This document shows, piece by piece, positions 40,539-48,942 of a DNA stretch of 64,000 nt (the stretch's first letter is position 1; the number at the start of each line of letters is the position of its first letter). The notes under the pieces were generated by a model, which was not told where the DNA came from, made no database searches, and worked only from the letters and a program-made list of their open reading frames with translations. The position numbers and the translations under genes are program-made. Source of the stretch: Spirochaetales bacterium (lineage in GTDB: Bacteria > Spirochaetota > Spirochaetia > SZUA-6 > RPPD01); NCBI GenBank assembly GCA_016930675.1, contig JAFGGG010000036.1:175590-239589 (forward strand). Reading direction: 5' to 3'.

Positions 40539-42827
40539 ATGAGTGATTATTTTGATCCGAAAAACGAAGAGCTATTAAAGGATTTTTTTGCGGAAGCTGA
40601 AGCCCAGATTGGGGTTCTTGAACAAAATCTGCTGGTCCTTGATAATGATCCGAACAATAAAGACGCGGTAGATGAGCTTTTCAGAGCGGCCCACACATTG
40701 AAGGGGGGTTCCGCCACCGTTCAAATGGATGAAATATCCAAGTTTACCCATCTTATTGAAGATGTACTCGAGGAAGTGAGAAGCGCCAATAAAAAAATTA
40801 CCGAGCAGGTAATAGATAGTCTGCTTTCTGCCGTCGATGTGCTGAAAGACATGGTAGACAAACGGGCACATGGTGAGGTGTTCGAAGAAGATATTAAGCA
40901 TTTAACCACGGTATTGGAGAACTTGATTGCTGTACCGCAAAATCAACCTAAAAAATCACATGTTGAAAGAAAAGTACAAAAAACCGTTGACAGCACAGAA
41001 AGCAAAGAAGAGGGCGGCCTTACGGAATATGAGCTGCTGGAGTTTCAGCAGAACTCCTCCCCTGATGAAAATATCTATAAAATTCAGGTTGAATTTGATG
41101 AGAATAATCCTATGAATACCGTAGGCGGAATTCAGGTATACGCGATTTTAAAAAATCTCGGGAAGATATTAAAAACCATTCCGGAGTTTGAGCTTCTATA
41201 CGCAGACAATTTTTTCCCGGAGATTACGTATTATATCGCGACCAAAGAAACCCCAACCGCTATCAGGGATCAGTGTAAGATCACCGATGTCACGACGGAT
41301 GTCTCGGTTTATACGATTAAGGGCCAAATTCAAGGTACTGAGCAGGGTACATCAGTTAAAAAATCAATCCAAGCGGAAATAGAAGCCGCGGATCATGATC
41401 TAGAAGAAAGGGATTTTAAAAAGGTTCCTCATAAGCTTGTAGGGTCGGTTTTGAGGGTGGATAGTAAACGGATTGATACATTATTGAATCTGGTAAGCGA
41501 AATTGTGATTATGAAATCCGCCGTGAATCAAATAAATTTACAGTTCGGCAGCCATTATCTGGAGTTTCAAAATATACAAGCGCAGTTTCAGGAGCGGATA
41601 AAGGAATTATTTGACAGATTACCGGATTACATGGAAGAAATCCAGAAAGGGACCTCTTTAAAAGCGATAAAAAAGAATATTCTTACTGAGTTTGGAGATC
41701 TGCTTTCAATGCACGGTCATTTTGATTCCCTGTATAAAGACTCGCTCGCCAAGTTTCGGGGAACCGCGCAGAGCTTGGGAAGAATTACCTCCTCGCTGCA
41801 GGAAGGTGTGATGCAGATACGTATGGTCCCGATTTCTCATATTTTTTCACGATTTCCGCGTCTGGTGCGGGATCTTTCAAAATCACTAAAAAAGAAGATA
41901 AACTTGATTATCGAAGGAGAACAGACCGAACTTGATAAATCGATTATCGAGGATCTCCTGGATCCCTTAATTCACTGTGTGCGTAATTCAATCGATCACG
42001 GCATAGAGGAGCCCAAGGAACGAGAGAAATTGGGAAAAGAGAAAGAAGGTACTATAGTACTGCGGGCAAGTAACGAAGGAAATATGGTTGTTATTGAAAT
42101 TGAAGACGACGGAATAGGTATTGACGTGGGTGCGATCAGAAAGAAAGCGATTGATACCGGATTAATTCATCCTGATAAGAGCCTGTCCGATATTGAAGCA
42201 TATAATCTTATTTTCAAACCGGGATTTTCCACCGCTAAAAGAGTAACCGATGTATCGGGGCGGGGCGTGGGATTGGACGTAGTAAAGCAGCAGATTGAGA
42301 AGATGAATGGGGATGTTTCAATCTGGTCGAGTTTTAATCAGGGAACAAAATTCACCATAAGGATTCCTTTAACTCTGGCCATAGTACAGGGCCTGCTTGT
42401 GAGGGTGGGAAAAGAAATCTATGCTATTCCCATTACTTCGGTTTTTGAGACACTGCGTATTACAGGGAAGGATATTAAGCGAATTGATAATTATGAGGTT
42501 TTTAATCTGCGTGAGGATGTGATATCGCTTATCAGACTCAATAAAATATTCAATATTCCCGTGGACGAGACCAGGGAATATAACTATGTAGTGGTTGTGG
42601 GCAGCGGTGAGAAAAAGGTCGGTTTATTTGTGGATGTGCTTATAGGGGAAGAGGATGTGGTAATCAAACCTCTGAAAGATCGATTTACAAAGTCTCCCGG
42701 AATTGCCGGAGCCACGATTTTAGGGGATGGTACTGTTTCTTTGATTTTAGATGTGAATGAACTGCTTAATTTAGGATTAGAGATGGAAATTGATGAGAGA
42801 AAAAAACGGGAAGGAATAATTTCATAA
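40539..42827 (+). CDS. cheA: Chemotaxis histidine kinase CheA
   Basis: The central kinase of chemotaxis, 762 residues from the ATG at 40539. Domains in order: P1 phosphotransfer with His52 (RAAHTLKGGSA); a linker and P2-like region (about 160-290); P3 dimerisation (about 305-420, VDSKRIDTLLNLVSEIVIMKSAVNQ pattern); P4 ATPase with HCVRNSIDHGIE, DDGIGID and GRGVGLDVVK; and P5 CheW-like (about 625-760). The P3 region is longer than usual, with an insertion around IQAQFQERIKELFDRLPDYMEE. No Shine-Dalgarno sequence is correctly spaced from this ATG (AGG abuts it); a TTG ten codons earlier is the alternative. It heads the cheA / cheW-cheR-like / cheX / cheY operon typical of spirochaetes. Confidence 0.94.
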   Translation: MSDYFDPKNEELLKDFFAEAEAQIGVLEQNLLVLDNDPNNKDAVDELFRAAHTLKGGSATVQMDEISKFTHLIEDVLEEVRSANKKITEQVIDSLLSAVDVLKDMVDKRAHGEVFEEDIKHLTTVLENLIAVPQNQPKKSHVERKVQKTVDSTESKEEGGLTEYELLEFQQNSSPDENIYKIQVEFDENNPMNTVGGIQVYAILKNLGKILKTIPEFELLYADNFFPEITYYIATKETPTAIRDQCKITDVTTDVSVYTIKGQIQGTEQGTSVKKSIQAEIEAADHDLEERDFKKVPHKLVGSVLRVDSKRIDTLLNLVSEIVIMKSAVNQINLQFGSHYLEFQNIQAQFQERIKELFDRLPDYMEEIQKGTSLKAIKKNILTEFGDLLSMHGHFDSLYKDSLAKFRGTAQSLGRITSSLQEGVMQIRMVPISHIFSRFPRLVRDLSKSLKKKINLIIEGEQTELDKSIIEDLLDPLIHCVRNSIDHGIEEPKEREKLGKEKEGTIVLRASNEGNMVVIEIEDDGIGIDVGAIRKKAIDTGLIHPDKSLSDIEAYNLIFKPGFSTAKRVTDVSGRGVGLDVVKQQIEKMNGDVSIWSSFNQGTKFTIRIPLTLAIVQGLLVRVGKEIYAIPITSVFETLRITGKDIKRIDNYEVFNLREDVISLIRLNKIFNIPVDETREYNYVVVVGSGEKKVGLFVDVLIGEEDVVIKPLKDRFTKSPGIAGATILGDGTVSLILDVNELLNLGLEMEIDERKKREGIIS

Positions 42828-42840
42828 GGAAAACAGCGGT

Positions 42841-44175
42841 ATGAGTTCAGTAGAAAATGAATTGGAAAATATAGTCCAAGAACAAGAACAACAGGAAGAA
42901 AAGAAAACACGTATAGATTTTAAGATGGTTACCTTTTCACTGGCAGGCAGGGACTACGGTATTGATATAATGAAAGTAAAAGAAATATCCAAAGCAAGCA
43001 ACTTTACAATCGTTCCCAACACACCCCCTTATGTGGAAGGTGTTCACAATTTGCGGGGAGAGATAATTAGTATTATCAATTTGCGTAAAATGTTTCACCT
43101 TACTTTTGACGAGAAACGTAAGGAGGAAGCCGTCGATATTCTCATCTTAAGACTCGAGGATAATATTATCGGAATGATTGTCGATTCCGTAGATAATGTG
43201 GTGGGCATCGATTCGTCCACTATTCAACCCAGACATCCTCTTTTCGCCGATATCAATATGAAGTACATAAATGGCGTGGTGGAGGTTAATAAGAAGCTGT
43301 ATGTTATTCTCGATGTCGAACGGGTTTTTGGCATGGAGGAAGAGAGCCTGGAAAGCAAAGCAATTGTGTCGGAGGCTGCTCCCCCGGCCGGTACTATGAA
43401 AAAGCAGGAAACTGTTACCGGAGCCGAGTTGGAATTTGATTTTATTAAAGAAACCCTTGCTACCTTCAAAAAATTCTATATTTCCGATTTAAATGAAGAC
43501 TGGGCGCATAAGAGGCTGTCGGAGTGGCGTAAAATAAGGAAAACGCAGAAAAAGGGAGTACAGCTTGAAAGTATAGAAGATGCTGAAAGCTTTTTGGAGG
43601 AGTTCTATTCCACATACAGTAATATGTTGTGGGGAGAAGAATATAAAAAGCAGGTGGAAGCATTGCTTAAGGATACTAAAAAATCCGCTTTAAATGTATG
43701 GTGCCCGAACTGCGGTAAAGGGTATGATGCCTATGCTATTGCTGCTATTTTAAGGCTTAGGTTTCCCAAGCAGAGAGTAAAAGTGTGGGCCAGCGATCAT
43801 GAGCTTTTGAATATTTCCGCCGCTCCCAATCTGGTACTGCCTGTGCAGAGTGTGCCTCAATATTTTATTGAAGCACAATTTGTACAAAAAACCGAAAGCG
43901 GGTACCAGTTTGTAAAATCGATTAAAGACATTATTTTATTTGAATATCATGATATCCTTCACGGCACACCCTTGCCTGAGCTCGACATAATTCTGGCACG
44001 TGATGTGCTTTCATTTTATAATCCTGCGCTGCAAGAAAAATTGCTTGAACAGTTTCACGAAAAAATAACTGATAAAGGCATATTAATTATAGGTACGCAT
44101 GAGAAGTTAAAAAAAGCCGGTTTTATTGAAATGAAATCAGGAAACTTGATTGCATATCGGAATGAAAAGGATTAA
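42841..44175 (+). CDS. CheW / CheR-like fusion scaffold
   Basis: A 444-residue fusion. Residues 25-170 are a CheW domain (FSLAGRDYGIDIMKVKEI, NLRGEIISIINLRKMF, DSVDNVVGI) that couples receptors to CheA. After an acidic linker, residues 200-444 resemble the CheR methyltransferase. Where CheR has a GCSTGEE-PYS motif for SAM, this protein reads NVWCPNCGKGYDAYAIA, and the CRN motif is ARDV, so methyltransferase activity is doubtful. CheW-CheR-like proteins are known in spirochaete chemoreceptor arrays, where they are thought to be structural. AAGGA precedes the ATG, 13 bases after cheA. Confidence 0.88.
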   Translation: MSSVENELENIVQEQEQQEEKKTRIDFKMVTFSLAGRDYGIDIMKVKEISKASNFTIVPNTPPYVEGVHNLRGEIISIINLRKMFHLTFDEKRKEEAVDILILRLEDNIIGMIVDSVDNVVGIDSSTIQPRHPLFADINMKYINGVVEVNKKLYVILDVERVFGMEEESLESKAIVSEAAPPAGTMKKQETVTGAELEFDFIKETLATFKKFYISDLNEDWAHKRLSEWRKIRKTQKKGVQLESIEDAESFLEEFYSTYSNMLWGEEYKKQVEALLKDTKKSALNVWCPNCGKGYDAYAIAAILRLRFPKQRVKVWASDHELLNISAAPNLVLPVQSVPQYFIEAQFVQKTESGYQFVKSIKDIILFEYHDILHGTPLPELDIILARDVLSFYNPALQEKLLEQFHEKITDKGILIIGTHEKLKKAGFIEMKSGNLIAYRNEKD

Positions 44176-44235
44176 ATTATTTAGAGTGTTTAAGTATTGA
44201 TAGATTTTCTTTATTGAAAGTGAGGAACAAGTGTT

Positions 44236-44700
44236 ATGAGAGTTGAATATATAAATCCCTTTGTTGAAGCGGCATTCAATATTTTAACCGAAGTTCTAAA
44301 AACCGAAGTGAAACGCGGTGAACTCTACCTTAAATCAAGTTCAATGCCTGTTCTGGGTATAACGGCAATCGTCGGTTTAGCCGGTGATGTTGAAGGCAGA
44401 GTGCTTTTTGATATGGCGGAAAATACTGCGTTAGAAGTAGCATCCGCTATGAACGGAGAAAAAATAGAAAAAAATGATGAACTAACAAAAGCAACAATTA
44501 CAGAGTTAGCCAATATGATTACGGCTCAGGCTGTAACAAAACTGCACGAAATTGGTTTTCAATTCGATCTTACCCCTCCGGCTATATTCACGGGAAATAA
44601 TATGGAGGTAACAGACGTGGCGATTGAGGCGCTGATAGTACCGATCCAGACCACTTTCGGAAAGATTGAAATAAATGTTGCCATAAGAGAAAAGAAATAG
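44236..44700 (+). CDS. cheX: CheY-P phosphatase CheX
   Basis: A 154-residue phosphatase that removes phosphate from CheY to end the motor signal. The catalytic ExxN motif is visible in ATITELANMITAQA (Glu and Asn about residues 91-94), and the N-terminal MRVEYINPFVEAAFNIL is typical. Spirochaetes use CheX in place of CheZ. It lies 60 bases after the CheW-CheR-like gene and its stop codon overlaps the ribosome-binding site of cheY, ensuring linked expression. Confidence 0.92.
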   Translation: MRVEYINPFVEAAFNILTEVLKTEVKRGELYLKSSSMPVLGITAIVGLAGDVEGRVLFDMAENTALEVASAMNGEKIEKNDELTKATITELANMITAQAVTKLHEIGFQFDLTPPAIFTGNNMEVTDVAIEALIVPIQTTFGKIEINVAIREKK

Positions 44701-44710
44701 GAGGATGGCC

Positions 44711-45145
44711 ATGAAAACAAAAATGGATTTTCCTAATATTAATCAACGCAAACCTGAAGGTTTGAGAGAGGATGGTAAACCCTTTCGCGTTCTTATTGTT
44801 GACGATTCAATGTTTGTGACGAAACAGATTGGTCAAATTCTTACTTCAGAAGGTTTTGAAATCGCCGGCACAGCCTCAAACGGAGAAGAAGGTTTGGAAA
44901 AATATAAAGAACTTTATCCTAAAGTGGATCTGGTGACCATGGATATTACCATGCCGGTTATGGATGGTGTGACCTCGTTGGAAAAGATTGTTGAATTCGA
45001 TAAAAACGCCAACATCATCATGATTAGTGCCTTGGGAAAACAGGATCTTGTTAAAAAATCGCTTCTACTGGGAGCTAAAAATTATATTGTAAAACCGCTG
45101 GATCGCAAGAAGGTATTGGAACGGGTGATGATGACCTTAAAGTAA
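44711..45145 (+). CDS. cheY: Chemotaxis response regulator CheY
   Basis: A single-domain receiver of 144 residues that binds the flagellar switch when phosphorylated by CheA. Acidic pair DD at 31-32, phospho-acceptor Asp78 (LVTMDITMPVMDG), Ser in MISALG and Lys in YIVKPLD. An extension of about 25 residues precedes the receiver core, common in spirochaete CheY. AGGAGG at 44699-44704 fits the ATG at 44711 better than the ATG at 44705, which directly abuts it. Last gene of the chemotaxis operon. Confidence 0.93.
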   Translation: MKTKMDFPNINQRKPEGLREDGKPFRVLIVDDSMFVTKQIGQILTSEGFEIAGTASNGEEGLEKYKELYPKVDLVTMDITMPVMDGVTSLEKIVEFDKNANIIMISALGKQDLVKKSLLLGAKNYIVKPLDRKKVLERVMMTLK

Positions 45146-45154
45146 GATACTATC

Positions 45155-45183
45155 TTGACAAATCTTCAATTTTCTAAAATACT
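45155..45183 (+). promoter_or_regulatory. Promoter of tRNA-Val
   Basis: TTGACA (45155-45160) with AATACT (45178-45183) at 17 bases, or TAAAAT (45175-45180) at 14, lies just upstream of the tRNA. Confidence 0.5.
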
Positions 45184-45195
45184 ACAATTCAATAC

Positions 45196-45269
45196 GGGCG
45201 GCTAGCTCAGTTGGTTAGAGCACCAGCTCGACACGCTGGGGGTCACAGGTTCGAGTCCCGTGTCGCCCA
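45196..45269 (+). tRNA. tRNA-Val (GAC), with unusual C33
   Basis: A 74-nt cloverleaf: acceptor GGGCGGC / GTCGCCC (one G-U pair), D arm GCTC..GAGC, anticodon arm CCAGC..GCTGG with loop TCGACAC, T arm ACAGG..CCCGT and discriminator A. The anticodon is GAC (valine). Two oddities: position 33, almost always U, is C, and the T stem has an A-C mismatch. CCA is not encoded. Confidence 0.8.
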
Positions 45270-45407
45270 AATCAACATACCACCAGCAAAGCTTGTGGTA
45301 TGTGGGGGAGCACCCCATAGGGGTGCTGGTGGGGAGAAAAAGCCACCACTTATTTTGCATCTTTTTAACCACCACCATAGATGGCGGCTTTTTCGGAAGT
45401 AAAGGAG
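45270..45407. other. Hairpin-rich region downstream of tRNA-Val
   Basis: Non-coding DNA with CATACCAC / GTGGTATG (45276-45302), AGCACCCC / GGGGTGCT around a 3-base loop (45309-45327) and an imperfect AAAAAGCC..GGCTTTTT pairing (about 45337-45393). Repeated CCACC / GGTGG words allow several alternative folds. It may be the 3' part of the tRNA precursor or a separate small RNA. Confidence 0.35.
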
Positions 45408-45440
45408 GGCCTTCTTTATTAAAAGAAGGCCATTTTTTTT
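45408..45440 (+). terminator. Strong intrinsic terminator
   Basis: GGCCTTCTTT and AAAGAAGGCC form a perfect 10-bp stem around ATTA (45408-45431), followed by eight T. It ends the tRNA-Val transcript or a read-through from cheY. Confidence 0.85.
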
Positions 45441-45471
45441 GGTGGTATATTGTATGATAAGAAAAAGAACA

Positions 45472-45631
45472 ATGAAATATAGAAATATGGCATATATTAA
45501 TAGTTTTGTTGGTTTTAACAGCGCCTGTACAACCCAAGGAGAATATTAGGGTGGAAATCGAGGATCCCGGTTTGGAAAAAGCGATTCAAGAAGCAATAAA
45601 TTCTATTGACAACAACATGAATCATGCGTAG
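45472..45631 (+). pseudogene. Possible small secreted protein gene, apparently frameshifted
   Basis: An ATG at 45472 opens a short frame that stops early. In the frame one base over lies HILIVLLVLTAPVQP, a signal-peptide-like run, followed by a charged tail of about 30 residues (VEIEDPGLEKAIQEAINSID) ending at a TAG (45629-45631). Removing one base near 45481 would join them into a protein of about 52 residues. Alternatively TTG at 45506 or 45509 starts a shorter intact peptide. No family is recognised. Confidence 0.3.
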
Positions 45632-45684
45632 CCTTTTATTTAAGCGCATTGAACTAATGAACTCAGGAGTGATAACGGGGACGA

Positions 45685-47961
45685 ATGGACAAGAAAAGAA
45701 TATTTATCGTAGAGGATGAGAATATTGTTTCGTTGGACATGAAGAAACGTCTGGAAAAACTGGGATATGACGTGCCCGGTATTGCCGCCAGCGGTGAAGA
45801 TGCGGTGAAAATGGTATTGGAACAAAAACCCGATCTTGTACTCATGGACATTAAGCTGAGCGGGAAAATGGACGGCGTGGAAGCGGCCGGAGAAATTCTT
45901 AAGAGTTATTCGGTGCCGATTGTCTATATTACCGCGTACGCGGAAAACACCACACTCAAGCGCGCCAAAATAACCGAGCCCTTCGGCTATATTCTTAAGC
46001 CCTTTGAAGAGCGCGAACTGCACATCAACATAGAGATAGCGCTGTATAAGCATAAGATGCAGGATATCGTGAAGGAAAGGGAACAGCTGCTGTTTACCAC
46101 GCTGCAGAGCATTGATGACGCCGTTATCGTAACCGACAATGATAATAACATCCAATTTTTTAATCCCAAGGCGGAAATGTTTACCGGTGTAAAGAAAAAA
46201 GAGGCATTGGGCAAAAAGCTTCAGCATCTGGTTCAGATAGAAGACAGTGAAATTCAGAAAAAACCAAAGGTCGGAAATAAGGACGCCGCGGCCAAAAATC
46301 AATCTTTAAAACTGCTTGTTACAAAAGACGGTGAAAAACGCTTTATCAAAACCAGTGTGGCACCTATTCTCGGTAGTAATAAAAGTGCCATCGGCAAAGT
46401 GTATGTATATCATGATATTACGGCTCACGAACTGGCCAAGCAGGCGCTGCGTAAAAGTGAAGAACGCTACAGACAGTTCTTTGAAGATGATTTAACGGGT
46501 GATTTCATCGCCGGCGCGGACGGAACTATTCTTATCTGTAATCAGGCGTTCGCGACCATGTTGGGTTTCAATACACCGACGGAAGTGGTTAAAACCAATT
46601 TGGCGACCTATTATCCCGCTTTAATGGAAAAGAACGGTTTGGTTGAACTGCTGCAAAAAGAAAAGAAACTCAAGCAGTATAATACCAAATTTATTGATAA
46701 AAACAGACAGCCGCTTTATATTACCGCAAATATTGTAGGAGAGTATTCCGCCACCGGCAAGCTTAGACATTTTAAGGGATATCTTATTGATAATACTGAG
46801 CAGAAAAAGATCGAGGCTCAGCTTATTCAGTCGAATAAGATGGAAGGAATAGGGAGGCTGGCCGGAGGTATCGCCCATGATTTTAACAATCTGCTGGGCG
46901 CCATCATCGGATACTCCGATCTTATTTTAGAAACTGTGGAGGATGACAATCCCATCCGCAGCGAAGTGACCTCAATAATTAAGGCCGGGAAAAAGGCGGC
47001 CGTCCTTACCAAGCAGTTATTGGCCTTTTCCAGAAGGCAGGTTCTGCAGCCCAAAATTGTAAATCTTAACACCCTTATCGTGGACCTGGAGCGCATGCTC
47101 AAACGCTTGCTGCCGGAAAATATCAGACTTTTTGCGATTCTTGATGAAAACCTTTGGCCGGTAAAAATTGATCCTGTGCAGATTGAGCAGGTGCTTATCA
47201 ACCTGGCTTTAAATGCGCGTGATGCCATGCGTGAAGGCGGCAAGCTTTCTATTGAAAGCTCGAATATTACTATCAGCGAGCATACCAAGCACGGTTTTAT
47301 CGGTTTGAAGAACGGTCAGTATGTTATGCTGCGTGTCACGGACACAGGCCATGGCATGGACGCCGAGCTTAAAGAAAAGATTTTTGAGCCTTTTTTTACC
47401 ACAAAAGCACCGGGTAAAGGTACGGGATTGGGTCTTTCCACAGCCTACGGAATAATCAAACAGAGCAATGGTTTTATTTTCGTGGACAGCGCCCTCAGTG
47501 TGGGCAGCACGTTTACCATTTATCTTCCGCGTGTGAAGGAAGAGGTGGTACAGGAGGAGGAGATAACCGAATGGCGACCTTCTGTAAAAGGCACCGAATC
47601 TATTCTTCTGGTTGAGGATGAGGATATTTTCAGGGAGATGGTGTATAAGGTGCTTGGAAAATTCGGTTATAATGTGCTTGAAGCCAGTAATGCGGGGGAG
47701 GCGCTGCTTATCTGCGAACAGTATAATGCTCCGATTCATCTGCTTATCACCGATATAGTCATGCCTCACTTAAGCGGAATAAAACTTTCGGAAAGACTGC
47801 TCGAAATTAGACCTGATATAAAGATACTGTATATTTCCGGATATTTTGACAATGAATATGTGGAGAAGGACGGCTTTCAAAAGGGCACGTACTTTCTGCA
47901 GAAACCGTTTTCCATAGCTACGTTGGAAAAGAAAATCCGGGAGATTCTTGACCTGTCTTAG
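45685..47961 (+). CDS. Hybrid histidine kinase: REC-PAS-PAS-HisKA-HATPase-REC
   Basis: A 758-residue soluble kinase. Domains: N-terminal receiver with Asp55 ([10 protein letters not shown]); PAS about 135-250 ([26 protein letters not shown]); PAS about 262-375; HisKA with the histidine in [14 protein letters not shown] (near 395); ATPase with [18 protein letters not shown] and [15 protein letters not shown]-terminal receiver with Asp in [13 protein letters not shown]. There are no membrane helices, so the signal is cytosolic or comes from another kinase through the N-terminal receiver. GGGG lies 5-8 bases before the ATG. It ends 4 bases into the convergent receiver-ATPase gene. Confidence 0.92.
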   Translation: MDKKRIFIVEDENIVSLDMKKRLEKLGYDVPGIAASGEDAVKMVLEQKPDLVLMDIKLSGKMDGVEAAGEILKSYSVPIVYITAYAENTTLKRAKITEPFGYILKPFEERELHINIEIALYKHKMQDIVKEREQLLFTTLQSIDDAVIVTDNDNNIQFFNPKAEMFTGVKKKEALGKKLQHLVQIEDSEIQKKPKVGNKDAAAKNQSLKLLVTKDGEKRFIKTSVAPILGSNKSAIGKVYVYHDITAHELAKQALRKSEERYRQFFEDDLTGDFIAGADGTILICNQAFATMLGFNTPTEVVKTNLATYYPALMEKNGLVELLQKEKKLKQYNTKFIDKNRQPLYITANIVGEYSATGKLRHFKGYLIDNTEQKKIEAQLIQSNKMEGIGRLAGGIAHDFNNLLGAIIGYSDLILETVEDDNPIRSEVTSIIKAGKKAAVLTKQLLAFSRRQVLQPKIVNLNTLIVDLERMLKRLLPENIRLFAILDENLWPVKIDPVQIEQVLINLALNARDAMREGGKLSIESSNITISEHTKHGFIGLKNGQYVMLRVTDTGHGMDAELKEKIFEPFFTTKAPGKGTGLGLSTAYGIIKQSNGFIFVDSALSVGSTFTIYLPRVKEEVVQEEEITEWRPSVKGTESILLVEDEDIFREMVYKVLGKFGYNVLEASNAGEALLICEQYNAPIHLLITDIVMPHLSGIKLSERLLEIRPDIKILYISGYFDNEYVEKDGFQKGTYFLQKPFSIATLEKKIREILDLS

Positions 47962-48848
47962 GTATATTTTTTTAAGGTGACCTGATTGCCCGCGTCATTG
48001 TAAATTACGCGGTCAAAGAATATCTTGGTGAGAATTATCCCTCTTCCGTTATAATGATGAAGGCTTTGAGCGGAGAGGGAAGGCAGGTTTTTCCAATCGA
48101 ATCCGCTCCCCTGATCTCTGATTGTAATAGAAAAACTCTTTTTGGTAAGATGGGATGAGATGAAGATCTGCTTTTGACTGTTTTCACTGTTTTTCAGCTT
48201 TTGTTCAAGTAAACTTCCGAAATTTCCCTTCTTGAGAGCTTCGGACTTCTTGCTAAATCCGATGGCCAGATTACCGTGCTCTATGGCATTGGCTATCATC
48301 TCTTCTATGCCTAAACGGAGGTTTATTATTTCTTCGTCGGAGAAGATGTTTTTGAAATTAACGGTGATCTGATTAATCAGATACCCCAGGTGCGCCTTTT
48401 CCGTTACGATTACGTACTCCTTTTTTTCGTCGATCACGCTGTGAAAGGGAAGGCTGCCGCTTTCAATCTGTGCCTTATGAGCGAGTATATTTTCCACCGT
48501 GTCGGTAATTTCTTCAATCTTAAACGGTTTGCGGATAAAATTTACCGCTCCGGCGCGCAGGGCTTCCAGCAGAATTTCCTCATTACCAAAACTGGAAATA
48601 AGGATGATGAGCACATTATTATCGATACTCTTTAACTGTTTAAGTAAACTGATACCGTCCAGCTTAGGCATTTTTATATCGGTAATCACAATATCGGGAT
48701 GTGTAAGCTGGTACAGTTTGACCGCTTCCATTCCGTTTTCCGCGGCAATAACCTGATGATTGTGCTTATGCATAAGCTCACTCAATAGTTCTCTTATTGA
48801 AAGCTCGTCATCCACGATCAGAATTTTTTTTCGTTTATTTATTTTCAT
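47958..48848 (-). CDS. Receiver fused to an RsbW-like ATPase
   Basis: A 296-residue fusion of a receiver (1-125; DDE at 13-15, Asp57 in IVITDIKMPKLDG, KPF) and a GHKL ATPase of the serine-kinase/anti-sigma type (about 150-296), with the N box EEMIANAIEHGN and the G1-like DQGSGFDW. This resembles regulators in which a receiver controls an RsbW-like partner-switching module. No histidine-kinase dimerisation domain is present. No matching anti-anti-sigma gene is in the window. The gene converges with the hybrid kinase, their stops overlapping by 4 bases. Confidence 0.82.
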   Translation of the reverse strand: MKINKRKKILIVDDELSIRELLSELMHKHNHQVIAAENGMEAVKLYQLTHPDIVITDIKMPKLDGISLLKQLKSIDNNVLIILISSFGNEEILLEALRAGAVNFIRKPFKIEEITDTVENILAHKAQIESGSLPFHSVIDEKKEYVIVTEKAHLGYLINQITVNFKNIFSDEEIINLRLGIEEMIANAIEHGNLAIGFSKKSEALKKGNFGSLLEQKLKNSENSQKQIFISSHLTKKSFSITIRDQGSGFDWKNLPSLSAQSLHHYNGRGIILTKIFFDRVIYNDAGNQVTLKKYT

Positions 48849-48942
48849 TATCTTATTGCATTTAAAGTATATTATGATATTATAGTGAATTCAATTTTGT
48901 TTTGGAATTATGTAAATTCTTGAAATAACACATTTTAAAGTA

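Noticed and set aside
45202..45537. A 111-residue minus-strand frame over tRNA-Val
   Set aside because: It is the antisense of the tRNA and its terminator, giving the GDTGLEPVTPS type of false protein.
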